Origin: an uncultured Granulosicoccaceae bacterium
GTDB taxonomy: Bacteria; Pseudomonadota; Gammaproteobacteria; Granulosicoccales; Granulosicoccaceae
Direction of reading: 5' to 3'
NCBI GenBank assembly: GCA_938041955.1
Contig: CALISD010000071.1
Location: 1-64,000 of the forward strand
Length of the DNA stretch: 64,000 nt
Shown: piece by piece, positions 25,682-34,724 of the stretch
How the letters are laid out: every line of letters begins with the position of its first letter
How positions within the stretch are numbered: the stretch's first letter is position 1
Translations under genes and position numbers: made by a program
Notes under the pieces: generated by a model
Seen by the model: only the letters and a program-made list of their open reading frames with translations
Database searches by the model: none
Told to the model about the DNA's origin: nothing

Positions 25682-26712
25682 TCGATCTGAACCGTTGTCT
25701 TGAGAATGTTCTCTGTGGTCGAGTTAATCACCGACACGAGGTCTTTTTTGGCCTCTATCCGCGCTACATTAATGGCATTTTCAATCGCTACGGCGTCGGC
25801 ACTGCCATGGCTCTTTATAACAAGGCCTCGAAGACCAAGCAAGCTGGCACCATTGTAACTGCGCGGGTCAATTCGGCTTTTGAGCCTGTTTAATACCGGG
25901 CTCGCCAACAGCGCCATTAATTTGGTTATCGGAGAGCGCGTAAACTCCTCGCGCATAAATGTAGTGATGAGTTTTGCTACGCCTTCTGAGGTTTTAAGTG
26001 CAACATTGCCTACAAAACCGTCTGTGACCACAACATCAACATCACCCAGGTAGACTTGATCGCCCTCAACAAAGCCAATGTAATTAATTCGAGCTTGCTG
26101 CAGCAAGGCATCTGTTTCCTTCACCAGCTCATTGCCTTTAATGTCTTCAGAGCCAATATTCAACAGACCGACACGCGGTGACTCAGTAGAGTCAACAACA
26201 CTTGCCAGAGCTGACCCCATGATCGCGAACTGGTACAACTGCTCTGCGGTGCAGTCTACGTTGGCACCAAGATCGAGCATGTGCACATGACCATTGATGT
26301 TCGGAATAGATGTGACAATGGCAGGTCGATCAACACCGGGCAGAGTTTTCAGAACGAACTTCGCTGTGCCCATTAATGCACCGGTGTTACCACTGCTTAC
26401 GCAGGCACTGGCGGCACCACTATGAACGAGGTTGATTGCAACCCGCATGGAAGAATCTTTTTTGGTACGCATGGCATGCGCCGCAGAGTCTTCCATGGTG
26501 ACCACTTCCGAGGCGTGTTGCACAGAGAGTCGGTCACGGTTTTTATTTTTCAGCAGAGGAGTGAGTTCGGTCTCGTCACCCACCAGAATCATGCTGATGT
26601 CTGAATGCTTGTCGAGCACCGCAAGCGCTGCATCCACAGCGGTCGCAGCACCGAGGTCGCCACTCATGGCGTCCAGCGCTATTGTTACCGAGGACAACTT
26701 TTCACTGGACAC
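25678..26712 (-). CDS. plsX: Phosphate acyltransferase
   Basis: 344 residues. PlsX turns acyl-ACP into acyl-phosphate for phospholipid synthesis. Family blocks [11 protein letters not shown] at the start, [15 protein letters not shown] in the middle and [16 protein letters not shown] near the end are present. It lies between rpmF and fabH. Confidence 0.95.
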   Translation of the reverse strand: MSSEKLSSVTIALDAMSGDLGAATAVDAALAVLDKHSDISMILVGDETELTPLLKNKNRDRLSVQHASEVVTMEDSAAHAMRTKKDSSMRVAINLVHSGAASACVSSGNTGALMGTAKFVLKTLPGVDRPAIVTSIPNINGHVHMLDLGANVDCTAEQLYQFAIMGSALASVVDSTESPRVGLLNIGSEDIKGNELVKETDALLQQARINYIGFVEGDQVYLGDVDVVVTDGFVGNVALKTSEGVAKLITTFMREEFTRSPITKLMALLASPVLNRLKSRIDPRSYNGASLLGLRGLVIKSHGSADAVAIENAINVARIEAKKDLVSVINSTTENILKTTVQID

Positions 26713-26765
26713 AGTTGGCTACTAGCCTGAGTCGACGTGTTTATTTACGCAAATAAACCTGGGGT

Positions 26766-26963
26766 CTATTCGTCGTCGTCTTCAACTTCTACTGCAGTAT
26801 CAATTACTTTGCGACCACGGTAGTAACCGTCGGGCGATACGTTGTGACGCAAATGCACTTCACCAGTGGTTGGATCAGTAGACAATGCCGGGCTCTTAAG
26901 AGCGTCGTGCGAACGTCGCATGCCACGGCGTGAACGGGTAACTTTGTGTTTTTGAACAGCCAT
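26766..26963 (-). CDS. rpmF: 50S ribosomal protein L32
   Basis: 65 residues. The conserved [21 protein letters not shown] start and [17 protein letters not shown] end are typical; it has the cysteine-free gammaproteobacterial form. An acidic tail (VEVEDDDE) is a little longer than usual. It sits between yceD and plsX, as in Escherichia coli. Confidence 0.96.
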   Translation of the reverse strand: MAVQKHKVTRSRRGMRRSHDALKSPALSTDPTTGEVHLRHNVSPDGYYRGRKVIDTAVEVEDDDE

Positions 26964-26979
26964 TTTAGGCGCTCTCCAA

Positions 26980-27510
26980 TTAGTTTTTCAGCAATTCATC
27001 CAACCCTTTAAAAGGATTGTGTGTCCCAGCCGATGCTTCCTTTTCACCGGACTTCTCGCCACCCAAAACAGCTAACACCGTCGGGTCGCACTCTGACTCC
27101 ACTTCGTGCACCACCCGTACGGGTAACTGCAATATGAGTTCGTCTTCTATGAAATCAACAACGCTAATATCTTCGCTCTCACCCATTACCACTGGATCAG
27201 TATCATCAGGCAGTTCTGAAGCATCAGACTCTGTGGCGATGAATACCAATCTAAACTGGCTAGTAATTTCGCTAGCCATGGGCTTCTGACAACGTTGACA
27301 AGTCACGTTAACTTTACTTGTCTGACTTCCCGCCGCCACCGGCAGCCTGTCTTCCGTCCATCCAAAAGTTGCATCGATCACCACCTCACCAGAATCATCA
27401 GCCAAGGTGGCTGAAAATCGGGCAAAATGGGATACTGGCAAGGTGATTTGGGTGGCTCGGCCAGAGCGGGCTAATTCAGCAGGATTGAACCTGACAGGAA
27501 GATGATCCAT
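26980..27510 (-). CDS. yceD: YceD / DUF177 family protein, 23S rRNA accumulation factor
   Basis: 176 residues of the DUF177 family, with the central Cys pair CQRCQKPM and the acidic [13 protein letters not shown] segment. The E. coli homologue is needed for normal 23S rRNA levels. It is always linked to rpmF, as here, and is divergent from yceF with about 80 bp shared for both promoters. Confidence 0.9.
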   Translation of the reverse strand: MDHLPVRFNPAELARSGRATQITLPVSHFARFSATLADDSGEVVIDATFGWTEDRLPVAAGSQTSKVNVTCQRCQKPMASEITSQFRLVFIATESDASELPDDTDPVVMGESEDISVVDFIEDELILQLPVRVVHEVESECDPTVLAVLGGEKSGEKEASAGTHNPFKGLDELLKN

Positions 27511-27590
27511 AAACCCTCAATAGTAATAGTGTTTGCCCGATTAGTCAAAATTCGAGCAAAAGAATCTCTTCCACCCAACCAAGCAATGTC

Positions 27591-28172
27591 ATGAAACCTT
27601 CCGTTATTCTAGCTTCTACATCGCGCTATCGTGCAGAACTGTTGCAGCGCCTTCATATTCAGTTCTCACAAATCGCCCCAAGTTGTGATGAAACACCGCT
27701 TGCAAACGAAACCGCCCTCGCCTTGGTTGAAAGGCTCGCGATCGGAAAAGCAACCTCCATTGCAGAACATCATCCGGAATGCCTGGTCATCGGGTCGGAT
27801 CAGGTAGCCAGTTGTGCCGGGAACATTATAGGTAAACCGGAAAACCACTCGGCAGCGATAGAACAGCTAAATACGCTGAGCGGTCAAACCGTAGACTTTC
27901 ATACCGGTCTTTGTGTGATGAATCACCGAAGCCAACAGGTATTGCAGTGCGTGATCACTACCAATGTAGTTTTCAAAACGCTAAATTCAGAACAGATCGA
28001 ACGCTACCTGTTGACCGACAAACCTTACGATTGTGCTGCGAGCTTTCGATCTGAAGGTTACGGCAGCACGATCGTTGATCGCATCACGACAGATGATCCG
28101 ACAGCGTTGATCGGCTTGCCTATTATTCGGGTGGCTGATTATTTGGACCAGCTTGGGGTGACGCTGCCCTAA
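27591..28172 (+). CDS. yceF: Maf-family nucleotide pyrophosphatase, YceF type
   Basis: A 193-residue house-cleaning pyrophosphatase. ILASTSRYRAELL at the start, IGSDQV in the middle and the KP-rich IIGKPENHSAAIEQL stretch fit the Maf fold. Location beside yceD-rpmF and the opening residues point to the YceF (7-methyl-GTP) branch rather than YhdE. Confidence 0.93.
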   Translation: MKPSVILASTSRYRAELLQRLHIQFSQIAPSCDETPLANETALALVERLAIGKATSIAEHHPECLVIGSDQVASCAGNIIGKPENHSAAIEQLNTLSGQTVDFHTGLCVMNHRSQQVLQCVITTNVVFKTLNSEQIERYLLTDKPYDCAASFRSEGYGSTIVDRITTDDPTALIGLPIIRVADYLDQLGVTLP

Positions 28173-28217
28173 ACGGCGTTGGTTTCCGGGCTGCATCGCA
28201 GCGCTCGCTGATCGCCT

Positions 28218-28725
28218 GGCCTTGCTTACGCGGCAGGTTGCCTTGATCAGTCTATTACTGTTGAGGCGTTATTCTTTCGCGTTTCCAGTTGCCGGACGTG
28301 GCATGGCAAGGGACACGTGGCTCCATGAATCTATCTTAGCTAACCCGCTGCGTGAGCAAGGATCTCTTGCGCTCTCGCCTTGCTGAACGAGCGTTGCGGC
28401 CTTGCTCGGCGGGTTGCCTTGATCAATCTATTACTGATGAGGCGTTATTCTTTCGCGCTTCCAGTTGCCGGACGTGGCATGGCAAGGGACACGTGGCTCC
28501 GTGAATCTATCTTAGCTAACCCGCTGCGTGAGCAAGGATCTCTTGCGCTCTCGCCTTGCTGGACGAGCGTTGCGGCCTTGCTCAGGCGGCGGGTTGCCTT
28601 GATTCGTCTATTACTGATGAGGTGTAATTCTTTCGCGCTTCCGTTGCTGGACGAGGCATAGCAAGGAGCACGAGGCAGCCGTGAATCGATCTTAGCTAAC
28701 CCGCTGCGTGAGCAAGGAAATGCAT
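28218..28725. repeat. Tandem repeat array, about 2.9 units of 176-180 bp
   Basis: Three copies of one unit start near 28218, 28398 and 28574; the landmark GAGGCG/GAGGTG recurs at 28263, 28439 and 28619, giving periods of 176 and 180 bp. The first two are almost identical and the third is diverged and shortened. Each contains AACCCGCTGCGTGAGCAAGG, close to the dispersed repeat core seen at 32.8, 33.0, 48.3 and 51.5 kb. The frame across it (28380-28661) is not treated as a gene. The rest of the 28173-28934 gap holds no supported gene. Confidence 0.85.
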
Positions 28726-28934
28726 TTACGCTGTCACTCCGCTTGATCAGCGGTATCTATTAGTGTTCATGGCGTGATTCTGCAAACGAGCAGTCACCTT
28801 GATCATCTTTTTTCAACAAACGTTAAGAGAGTTTCTCGCGCGATTTATTGCTTTTTAATGTCGGAGTGGCGTGCCGTTCATGAATGGTAAATCGCATTGA
28901 GCACAGCGAATGCAACCCACGGAGACGAAAAAAA

Positions 28935-29396
28935 TCAGATAAAGGCGGGAAACCACCAGTGCGACGCATGCAGAATCACACAACAAATCAACCCCGCTAT
29001 TACATCATCAAGCATTATCCCCAGCCCCCCTTTAACCTGTTTGTCAGCCCACGAAATAGGCCAGGGTTTGGCAATATCAAACAATCTGAAAAGCACAAAG
29101 CCAACTACCATGGCAGTCAATGAAAATGGAATGGCAAAAACCGCTATCAGGTAGCCGACAATTTCATCCCACACAATACTCCCGTGGTCGTGATGACCTG
29201 AGCTGTCTGAGGCTTTTTGGCAAATCCAGATGCCTGCCACTGCCATAGCGGTCACTATCGCTAGATAGACTGACCAATGCAGATTGCTTAGCGGTATCCA
29301 TAACAGCAGTGCTGGAAGTGTACCGAATGTGCCGGGAGCGACCGGGGCCAGTCCAGTGCCGAAACCGAGCGCTATAAAATTAATCGGGGAGCGCAT
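28935..29396 (-). CDS. pgpA: Phosphatidylglycerophosphatase A
   Basis: A 153-residue inner-membrane phosphatase completing phosphatidylglycerol synthesis. Characteristic stretches: FGTGLAPVAPGTFGTLPA at the N-terminus, WDEIVGYLIA, and the C-terminal GGLGIMLDDVIAGL. It is followed on the same strand 65 bp away from nusB; the thiL gene usually lying between them is missing. Confidence 0.94.
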   Translation of the reverse strand: MRSPINFIALGFGTGLAPVAPGTFGTLPALLLWIPLSNLHWSVYLAIVTAMAVAGIWICQKASDSSGHHDHGSIVWDEIVGYLIAVFAIPFSLTAMVVGFVLFRLFDIAKPWPISWADKQVKGGLGIMLDDVIAGLICCVILHASHWWFPAFI

Positions 29397-29461
29397 TAGC
29401 TCCGGCCCGTCGATTTGGTTTTTTATAACTCGTCCCCTAATCGTTCGCTAAGCTAGCAGCG

Positions 29462-30529
29462 TTATTCTTTCTTTTTACCGGCATCTTGATCGTCGTCATC
29501 GGTTTGCTCTGGCGTTGACGATTTTTTGGCCCACGGCGATTGAGCCCAGGGGCTGTCTGCCGGAAGCTCTTCCTCAGAATCCTGATCCGGAAGTTCACTC
29601 TCCACCAAGTCGCTGCCAGACGGATCGGCCTGGCTTACTTCCGTCTTACGGTCTTCAGTCAATTTATCTTCAGTTGACGCTTCTTTAGATAACTCTTCAT
29701 TCGCTAAACCACGATCCTTAGTGGTTCCATCACCTGTGGAATCATCTTTTTCCAAGCTGGCTTCTGGCGCTTTTTCCGTGGATGAATTTTCTGCAGACTG
29801 CTTTCGCTTGGCAGATCTGTCTTCCGGGTTTTCTGTAGTTACAGGTTTCTCTAGCTGGTGCTTTTTGTCTGCAGGGCCACTATGGCGCGGCTCTTTACCG
29901 GGGACTTTCCTGTCAGGCCCAGCGTACCTGTCAGCAGACGACCTCGACTTACCTTCGTCTGTCGCCTCTGGCTTTTCCTTCATCGAAATCTTTACGTTAC
30001 TTTGCGGCGTGGTTCGCGCCCTTGGCTCCTTGATTTCCTGTTCTGACAGCGGGTTGCCATCCGGGTGATCCCGCGTATACTCGATTTTTCGCAGCGATCC
30101 TGCGAGCTTATCGGCAATGCCGTTGATGTAGCGATAGCCTTTGTCAGCACCAAAATCCTTACTGATCTCAAGTGCTTCATTTACCACCACTTTGTATGGC
30201 GTTCCAAGCTGCGTTTTCAGTTCTGTGCAGCAAACCCTCAGAACTGAGCGCTCTATGGGATCGAGTTGGTCAAGCTTGCGATCAAGATGGGCGCTGATCT
30301 CAGCGTCAATGTCGGCGACATTCTCTGCCGCATAAGTAAACAAAGCTTCAAAGTATTCTACGTCTACCTTGTCCATATTCTGCATACTGCAGAACTGCTC
30401 AACAATATGCTCAGGGCTGTGGGCAGCCTGATCGAAGTCCCATTGATACAACGCCTGCATGGCCTTCTGGCGTGCACCACGACGTCGCTTGGCAGTACTG
30501 CCGCGTCTACGCGACTGAGGCTCTTGCAT
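29462..30529 (-). CDS. nusB: NusB with a long charged C-terminal extension
   Basis: About 355 residues. Residues 17-149 form a normal NusB (RQKAMQALYQWDF..., LDPIERSVLRVCCTEL, PYKVVVNEALEISKDFG), the antitermination factor that joins NusE/S10 at boxA of rRNA transcripts. After that comes an extension of about 205 residues rich in Lys, Glu, Asp, Ser and Thr, with no hydrophobic core, ending in the twice-repeated motif SPWA and an acidic-then-lysine tail. The extension is in the same open frame, so it is real in the sequence. Start: ATG 30529, because the longer frame begins with a GTG without a spaced ribosome site. Confidence 0.93.
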   Translation of the reverse strand: MQEPQSRRRGSTAKRRRGARQKAMQALYQWDFDQAAHSPEHIVEQFCSMQNMDKVDVEYFEALFTYAAENVADIDAEISAHLDRKLDQLDPIERSVLRVCCTELKTQLGTPYKVVVNEALEISKDFGADKGYRYINGIADKLAGSLRKIEYTRDHPDGNPLSEQEIKEPRARTTPQSNVKISMKEKPEATDEGKSRSSADRYAGPDRKVPGKEPRHSGPADKKHQLEKPVTTENPEDRSAKRKQSAENSSTEKAPEASLEKDDSTGDGTTKDRGLANEELSKEASTEDKLTEDRKTEVSQADPSGSDLVESELPDQDSEEELPADSPWAQSPWAKKSSTPEQTDDDDQDAGKKKE

Positions 30530-30715
30530 GCTGGTCACACTCGCCTTGAAACGGGAGCGCAGATTGTTGAATACCCCAAACCGGGTTTCCGACACACCTG
30601 AGGATGGCGCGAGTTCACGGTTGGTTGCGGAATGTGCAGCACGGTTCTGTTATCGCCTTTAGCTTTAATCCGAGATAGTATAAACAGACTGACTCTTCTT
30701 CGCAGAGATATACCC

Positions 30716-31393
30716 TTGCACAATTCACCACTTCACACCTTTTGCCATCGTGTAATCAGCTTTACTTCAATTATGCTATTCACCTTGCTGCTCGGCTTCG
30801 CAGCACAAGGCCACACTCAGGAGGCAACCACTGGTGCAGTCGCGTTAGACGAAGCCACTTCCGAGGCCATTGCAACTGCAAAAAAGAACGGCAACCGTGT
30901 CGTTGAGCTGCAAACCAACCTCGGCCTGCTCCACCTGGAATTATTTACTGAAAAAGCGCCGAAAAGTGTGGCGAATTTTATCGCCTACGTAGAATCTGAA
31001 TTCTACAATGGCACCGTGTTCCATCGCGTCATTGAAGGCTTCATGATCCAGGGCGGTGGGATGGACCTCCGGCTTGAAGCGAAAGAAACCAGGGACCCGG
31101 TTCAGAATGAGGCGGACAACGGACTGAAGAACGAAAAGTTCACTATCGCCATGGCACGCACCGGTGACCCGCACTCCGCTACCGCACAGTTCTTTATTAA
31201 CACCGCTGACAACGGTTTTCTAGACCATAAATCTAAAACGCCATCAGGCTGGGGTTATGCCGTTATCGGGAAACTGATTGGCGGTAAAGCAATAGCTGAA
31301 TGGATGAGCAAGGCACCGACTGGACCCGCTGGTCCCTTCCCCTCAGATGTTCCGGCGATTCCGTTGGTCATTGAAAAGGCCGTTGTTCTTTAA
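30716..31393 (+). CDS. ppiA: Periplasmic cyclophilin-type peptidyl-prolyl isomerase
   Basis: A cyclophilin (FHRVIEGFMIQGGG, MARTGDPHSATAQFFIN, GWGYAVIGKLIGG) with an N-terminal export signal (hydrophobic MLFTLLLGFAAQG, cleaved near HTQ). It catalyses cis/trans proline isomerisation during folding in the periplasm. The start is uncertain. The frame opens with ATG at 30632, which would place over 45 residues before the hydrophobic core; a TTG at 30716 gives a normal signal peptide (HNSPLHTFCHRV...). It is followed 35 bp later by a cytosolic paralogue. Confidence 0.88.
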   Translation: MHNSPLHTFCHRVISFTSIMLFTLLLGFAAQGHTQEATTGAVALDEATSEAIATAKKNGNRVVELQTNLGLLHLELFTEKAPKSVANFIAYVESEFYNGTVFHRVIEGFMIQGGGMDLRLEAKETRDPVQNEADNGLKNEKFTIAMARTGDPHSATAQFFINTADNGFLDHKSKTPSGWGYAVIGKLIGGKAIAEWMSKAPTGPAGPFPSDVPAIPLVIEKAVVL

Positions 31394-31428
31394 TCACACT
31401 TAGATCTAATTAATTTTTGGCGACTAAC

Positions 31429-31923
31429 ATGATCAGAATTACTACCAATAAAGGCCCCATTGATGTTGAGCTCAACCCTGAGCTCGCACCGATATCCTGT
31501 GCAAATTTTTTACAGTACGTTGAGAGCGGCCACTATAGCAACACCATATTCCATCGCTGCATACCAGGTTTTATGGTTCAAGGCGGCGGCATGGATACTG
31601 ACATGCAACAAAAAGCCACCAAGCCAACCATTGAAAACGAAGCTGACAACGGGCTGGAAAATATAACCGGCTCACTTGCGATGGCACGAACCGGTGATCC
31701 GCACTCGGCGAGTAGCCAGTTTTTTATCAACGTGAACGACAACAAATTTTTAAACCACACCGCTAAAACACCCGCCGGTTGGGGCTATTGTGTTTTTGCC
31801 AAGGTCACGGCCGGCATGGACCTGGTCATGGAAATGAGTATGACTCCGACGGGCAATCATGGTGGACATGAGAACGTGCCACTAGAGCAAATTATTATGG
31901 AAAAGGTTGAGGTAATCGACTAG
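31429..31923 (+). CDS. ppiB: Cytosolic cyclophilin-type peptidyl-prolyl isomerase
   Basis: A 164-residue cyclophilin without signal peptide. FHRCIPGFMVQGGG, MARTGDPHSASSQFFIN and GWGYCVFAKVTAGMD mark the active site. The ATG at 31429 is chosen over an in-frame TTG at 31417. It pairs with the periplasmic form upstream and precedes lpxH, a common gammaproteobacterial arrangement. Confidence 0.94.
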   Translation: MIRITTNKGPIDVELNPELAPISCANFLQYVESGHYSNTIFHRCIPGFMVQGGGMDTDMQQKATKPTIENEADNGLENITGSLAMARTGDPHSASSQFFINVNDNKFLNHTAKTPAGWGYCVFAKVTAGMDLVMEMSMTPTGNHGGHENVPLEQIIMEKVEVID

Positions 31924-31968
31924 CCAATTACCTGAAGGCATAGATAATAACCTGAAATAATAAAATTC

Positions 31969-32718
31969 ATGAAAACTACCCTCTATATCTCTGACCTGCA
32001 TTTGCAGGCCAGTGAGCCAAAACTCACTGAGCTCGCTTTTGAGCTATTCAATCACGTTGAGTGTGATCAGCTCTATATTCTCGGTGACCTGTTTGAATAC
32101 TGGATCGGTGACGACAGCGTTGATCAAACCGCAGCTGCCGTAAAACAGAAACTCAACACTCTGCATAATCGTGGCACGCAAATCCATGTGATGCACGGCA
32201 ACAGGGATTTTCTTCTTGGTGAAGCATTCATCACAAGTTTTGGTGGTCAGCTCATATTCGAAGACACCATTACCATCGACATTGCTGGAACACCGACTCT
32301 GTTAATGCACGGGGATACTCTATGCACCGATGACTCCCAGTATCAGTTTTATCGTCGTATGGTCAGGAACCGGGACTGGCAGAAGGATTTCCTGGCAAAG
32401 AGCGTTTCAGAACGCGAATCTACAGCGCGAATGATAAGAAACACCAGCAAGGTTCGCGGCGGTCGTGCGCACAAAAATCAAATAGCCGATATTAACCAGG
32501 CAACTTTACTTGAAACATTAGCAACACATGACGTCACTCGCGTGATTCACGGCCATACCCATCGACCAGCGCGCCACCTGCACAATGACGATAAGTACGA
32601 GCGGTTAGTCCTTGGGGATTGGCATGCGGATCACGCCATCATTGCCGTAAGCGACAATGAAAACTGTGAACTCGTGAAGTGGGATGGGAGCAGCCTGACT
32701 CCCTATAAAACACCGTAG
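31969..32718 (+). CDS. lpxH: UDP-2,3-diacylglucosamine diphosphatase
   Basis: A 249-residue metallophosphoesterase of lipid A synthesis that releases lipid X from UDP-diacylglucosamine at the inner membrane. All metal motifs are visible: SDLHL, LGDLFEYWIGDD, HGNRDFLLG, LMHGDTLCTDD and HGHTHRPA. Length is standard. Confidence 0.96.
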   Translation: MKTTLYISDLHLQASEPKLTELAFELFNHVECDQLYILGDLFEYWIGDDSVDQTAAAVKQKLNTLHNRGTQIHVMHGNRDFLLGEAFITSFGGQLIFEDTITIDIAGTPTLLMHGDTLCTDDSQYQFYRRMVRNRDWQKDFLAKSVSERESTARMIRNTSKVRGGRAHKNQIADINQATLLETLATHDVTRVIHGHTHRPARHLHNDDKYERLVLGDWHADHAIIAVSDNENCELVKWDGSSLTPYKTP

Positions 32719-32765
32719 ACTTAATGCCACCTGTCCCCGACCGTCGCGTATCGCAGTACAGACCC

Positions 32766-33139
32766 CAGGAAACCCGACGCGTGAGCGAGTGGCAAGTTAT
32801 GCATTACCTGCCCATCAATACAAGAAGCATCCGAACACTTTGAAAACCTACGACGTGTAGAACCTGCGGTACTTTTTTTCGGTGGATGCGCTTGACACTT
32901 ATACGCTCTACATAAAACCCACATGCAGACGCCACATTCGAAGTCGGGCTATCAAGACCCAACCTGCGTCTGCACGCTCCAGGAAACCCGACGCGTGAGC
33001 GAGTGGCAAGTCGTGCATTACCAGCCCATCAATACAAGAAGCATCCGAACACTTTGAAGACCTGCATAGTGCAGAACCTGCGGTACTTCTTCTTCGGCGT
33101 ACGCGTTTGACACTTACACCCACACCGACATAAACCACA
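32766..33139. repeat. Two direct repeats of about 155 bp, each headed by the dispersed core
   Basis: Copy A begins at 32766 and copy B at 32980 (offset 214 bp). Both start CAGGAAACCCGACGCGTGAG and go on through CATCAATACAAGAAGCATCC and AACCTGCGGTACTT to about 32924 and 33139. They occupy the whole gap between the convergent lpxH and DUF455 genes. No gene is supported here; the frames at 32721-32924 and 32908-33144 are shadows of the repeat. Confidence 0.85.
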
Positions 33140-33148
33140 TTCACATTG

Positions 33149-33976
33149 TTAACAGGTTGCAGCTTCTTGCTTAAATAATAGCTCTATATTTTCGAGTTCC
33201 TCCAGCTCTGCTTCACTAAACCCTGCTTTAAGTCTGGCGGGTTTATTAAACGGGCCTCGTAGCGCAGCTCTGCCGTGTTTGTACAGCAGCTCTCTGAATG
33301 TTTTTTCTACCGACAAACCCCGCTCTTCGCAAAGTGCGTTAAACCATCGATTACCTATTCTGACATGCTCAACCTCCTCTTTAAGAATGCGTGTGAGAAT
33401 AGCAACGGTTTTTTCATCTTTAACGTTAGCTAATTTTTCTAACATTGGTGGCGTAACATCAAGACCTCTCGCCTCAAGCACTCTCGGCACCAAAGCCATC
33501 CTGACCATTACGTCGTAGTCTGTGTCGACCGCCATTGCCCACATGCCGCCGTGTGCGGGCAACGCACCATAAAACGAGCCTAGCTCGTTGAGTCTGTGAG
33601 ATAGCAGCGTGAAATGCGTTGATTCCTCGCTGGCAACCAGCATCCAATCACGATAATAGTCGCATGGCATACCGCGAAAGCGATAGACCGCATCAAGCGC
33701 TAAGTTCATGGCGTTAAACTCTATATGCGCTATCGCATGAATAAGCGCGATTCTGCCATCTACGGAGCCGAGTCGTCTGCGTTTTACTTCAGCCGGGTGA
33801 ACGTGGATCGGGAGCACAGGCCTGCCCGGCTCGGGAACGGCTAATACAACGCCATCAAAATCAGTTTCAAACTCAGCGCCGTTTACGTGCTGATATAAAT
33901 TGTTTATCAATTCGATTTTTCTATCAGCACCACAACAACGCAACGCATGCAGACTAAGAACGAAAATATTATCCAT
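33149..33976 (-). CDS. DUF455 family ferritin-like protein
   Basis: 275 residues. Helical carboxylate/histidine motifs HAIAHIEFNA, SEESTHFTLL and KEEVEHVRIG suggest a ferritin-like four-helix bundle that binds two metal ions. The family's function is not established to my knowledge. It overlaps recO by 8 bp and takes the place where pdxJ/acpS often follow recO. Confidence 0.88.
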   Translation of the reverse strand: MDNIFVLSLHALRCCGADRKIELINNLYQHVNGAEFETDFDGVVLAVPEPGRPVLPIHVHPAEVKRRRLGSVDGRIALIHAIAHIEFNAMNLALDAVYRFRGMPCDYYRDWMLVASEESTHFTLLSHRLNELGSFYGALPAHGGMWAMAVDTDYDVMVRMALVPRVLEARGLDVTPPMLEKLANVKDEKTVAILTRILKEEVEHVRIGNRWFNALCEERGLSVEKTFRELLYKHGRAALRGPFNKPARLKAGFSEAELEELENIELLFKQEAATC

Positions 33977-34724
33977 TAGACTTTACACCGGATGTGCCCA
34001 TGCTTTTGAACAAGGCTCGTGACATCAACTGCTTACCATCAAGATGATAGTGAATCAACGCGCGGGTGAGTTTCTTGGACTCAGTGAGCGTTTGCGGTGC
34101 GGAAAAATCCATGTCAGCGATACTTAGCAGGGTCGCACCGGAAATTTCTATGCCGACCCTGGTACCATCGATACTCACTTCCGCATCAGCCTCATGCACT
34201 GGTCCTTCAGGAATTTTGTAGTAGTACAGTCCGTTTGCGTCAATCGGTGCGCCACCGTTAGTATCGCGGTCAAGCATCGGGGATAAACCCAACTGCTCGA
34301 GCAGGGTAATTTCAAAATACCGCAACCCCCTATCCCGCTCTTCAGGCTCAGTGCAGGCTTGCAATGTCGGCCCGTAATGCGCAAATAGATCATGCGCCGG
34401 TGAATGCTTGGACACCATGTGATAGATGAGTTCATTAACGTAGTAGCCACAAGCGAGTGCCTCTCCTTGCAAGTACAAGGAATTGCCAGCCTCCTCGGCG
34501 GCGGTCAGCACGGGTAATTCGCCACGACCTGTCCATGAAACATGCAGGCTTTTAAACGGCTGCAACAATAGGGCTTTCTGTGATTTTCCCCGCTTCACAC
34601 CGCGCGCAAGTACAGACACTCTTCCCTGTGCCGGCGTCAGTAGCTCTACGATTAAACTGGTATCGCCATAAGGGCGGCGATGAATTACGTAAGCTGGCTC
34701 CAGAGGCTTACGTCCGGCACTCAT
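33969..34724 (-). CDS. recO: DNA repair protein RecO
   Basis: 251 residues. N-terminal OB fold (AYVIHRRPYGDTSLIVELLT, GRVSVLARGVKRGKS) then a helical domain. RecO loads RecA with RecR and anneals SSB-coated DNA. It overlaps era by 1 bp and the next gene by 8 bp, in the standard rnc-era-recO order. Confidence 0.94.
   Translation of the reverse strand: MSAGRKPLEPAYVIHRRPYGDTSLIVELLTPAQGRVSVLARGVKRGKSQKALLLQPFKSLHVSWTGRGELPVLTAAEEAGNSLYLQGEALACGYYVNELIYHMVSKHSPAHDLFAHYGPTLQACTEPEERDRGLRYFEITLLEQLGLSPMLDRDTNGGAPIDANGLYYYKIPEGPVHEADAEVSIDGTRVGIEISGATLLSIADMDFSAPQTLTESKKLTRALIHYHLDGKQLMSRALFKSMGTSGVKSNG

Noticed and set aside
28380-28661. 93-residue open frame across the tandem array
   Set aside because: It is internally repetitive because the DNA is repeated; composition (Arg/Leu/Ala) is not protein-like and no ribosome site is present.
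32721-33144. Two minus-strand frames sharing SKCSDASCIDG
   Set aside because: They are translations of the two copies of the intergenic repeat, not genes.
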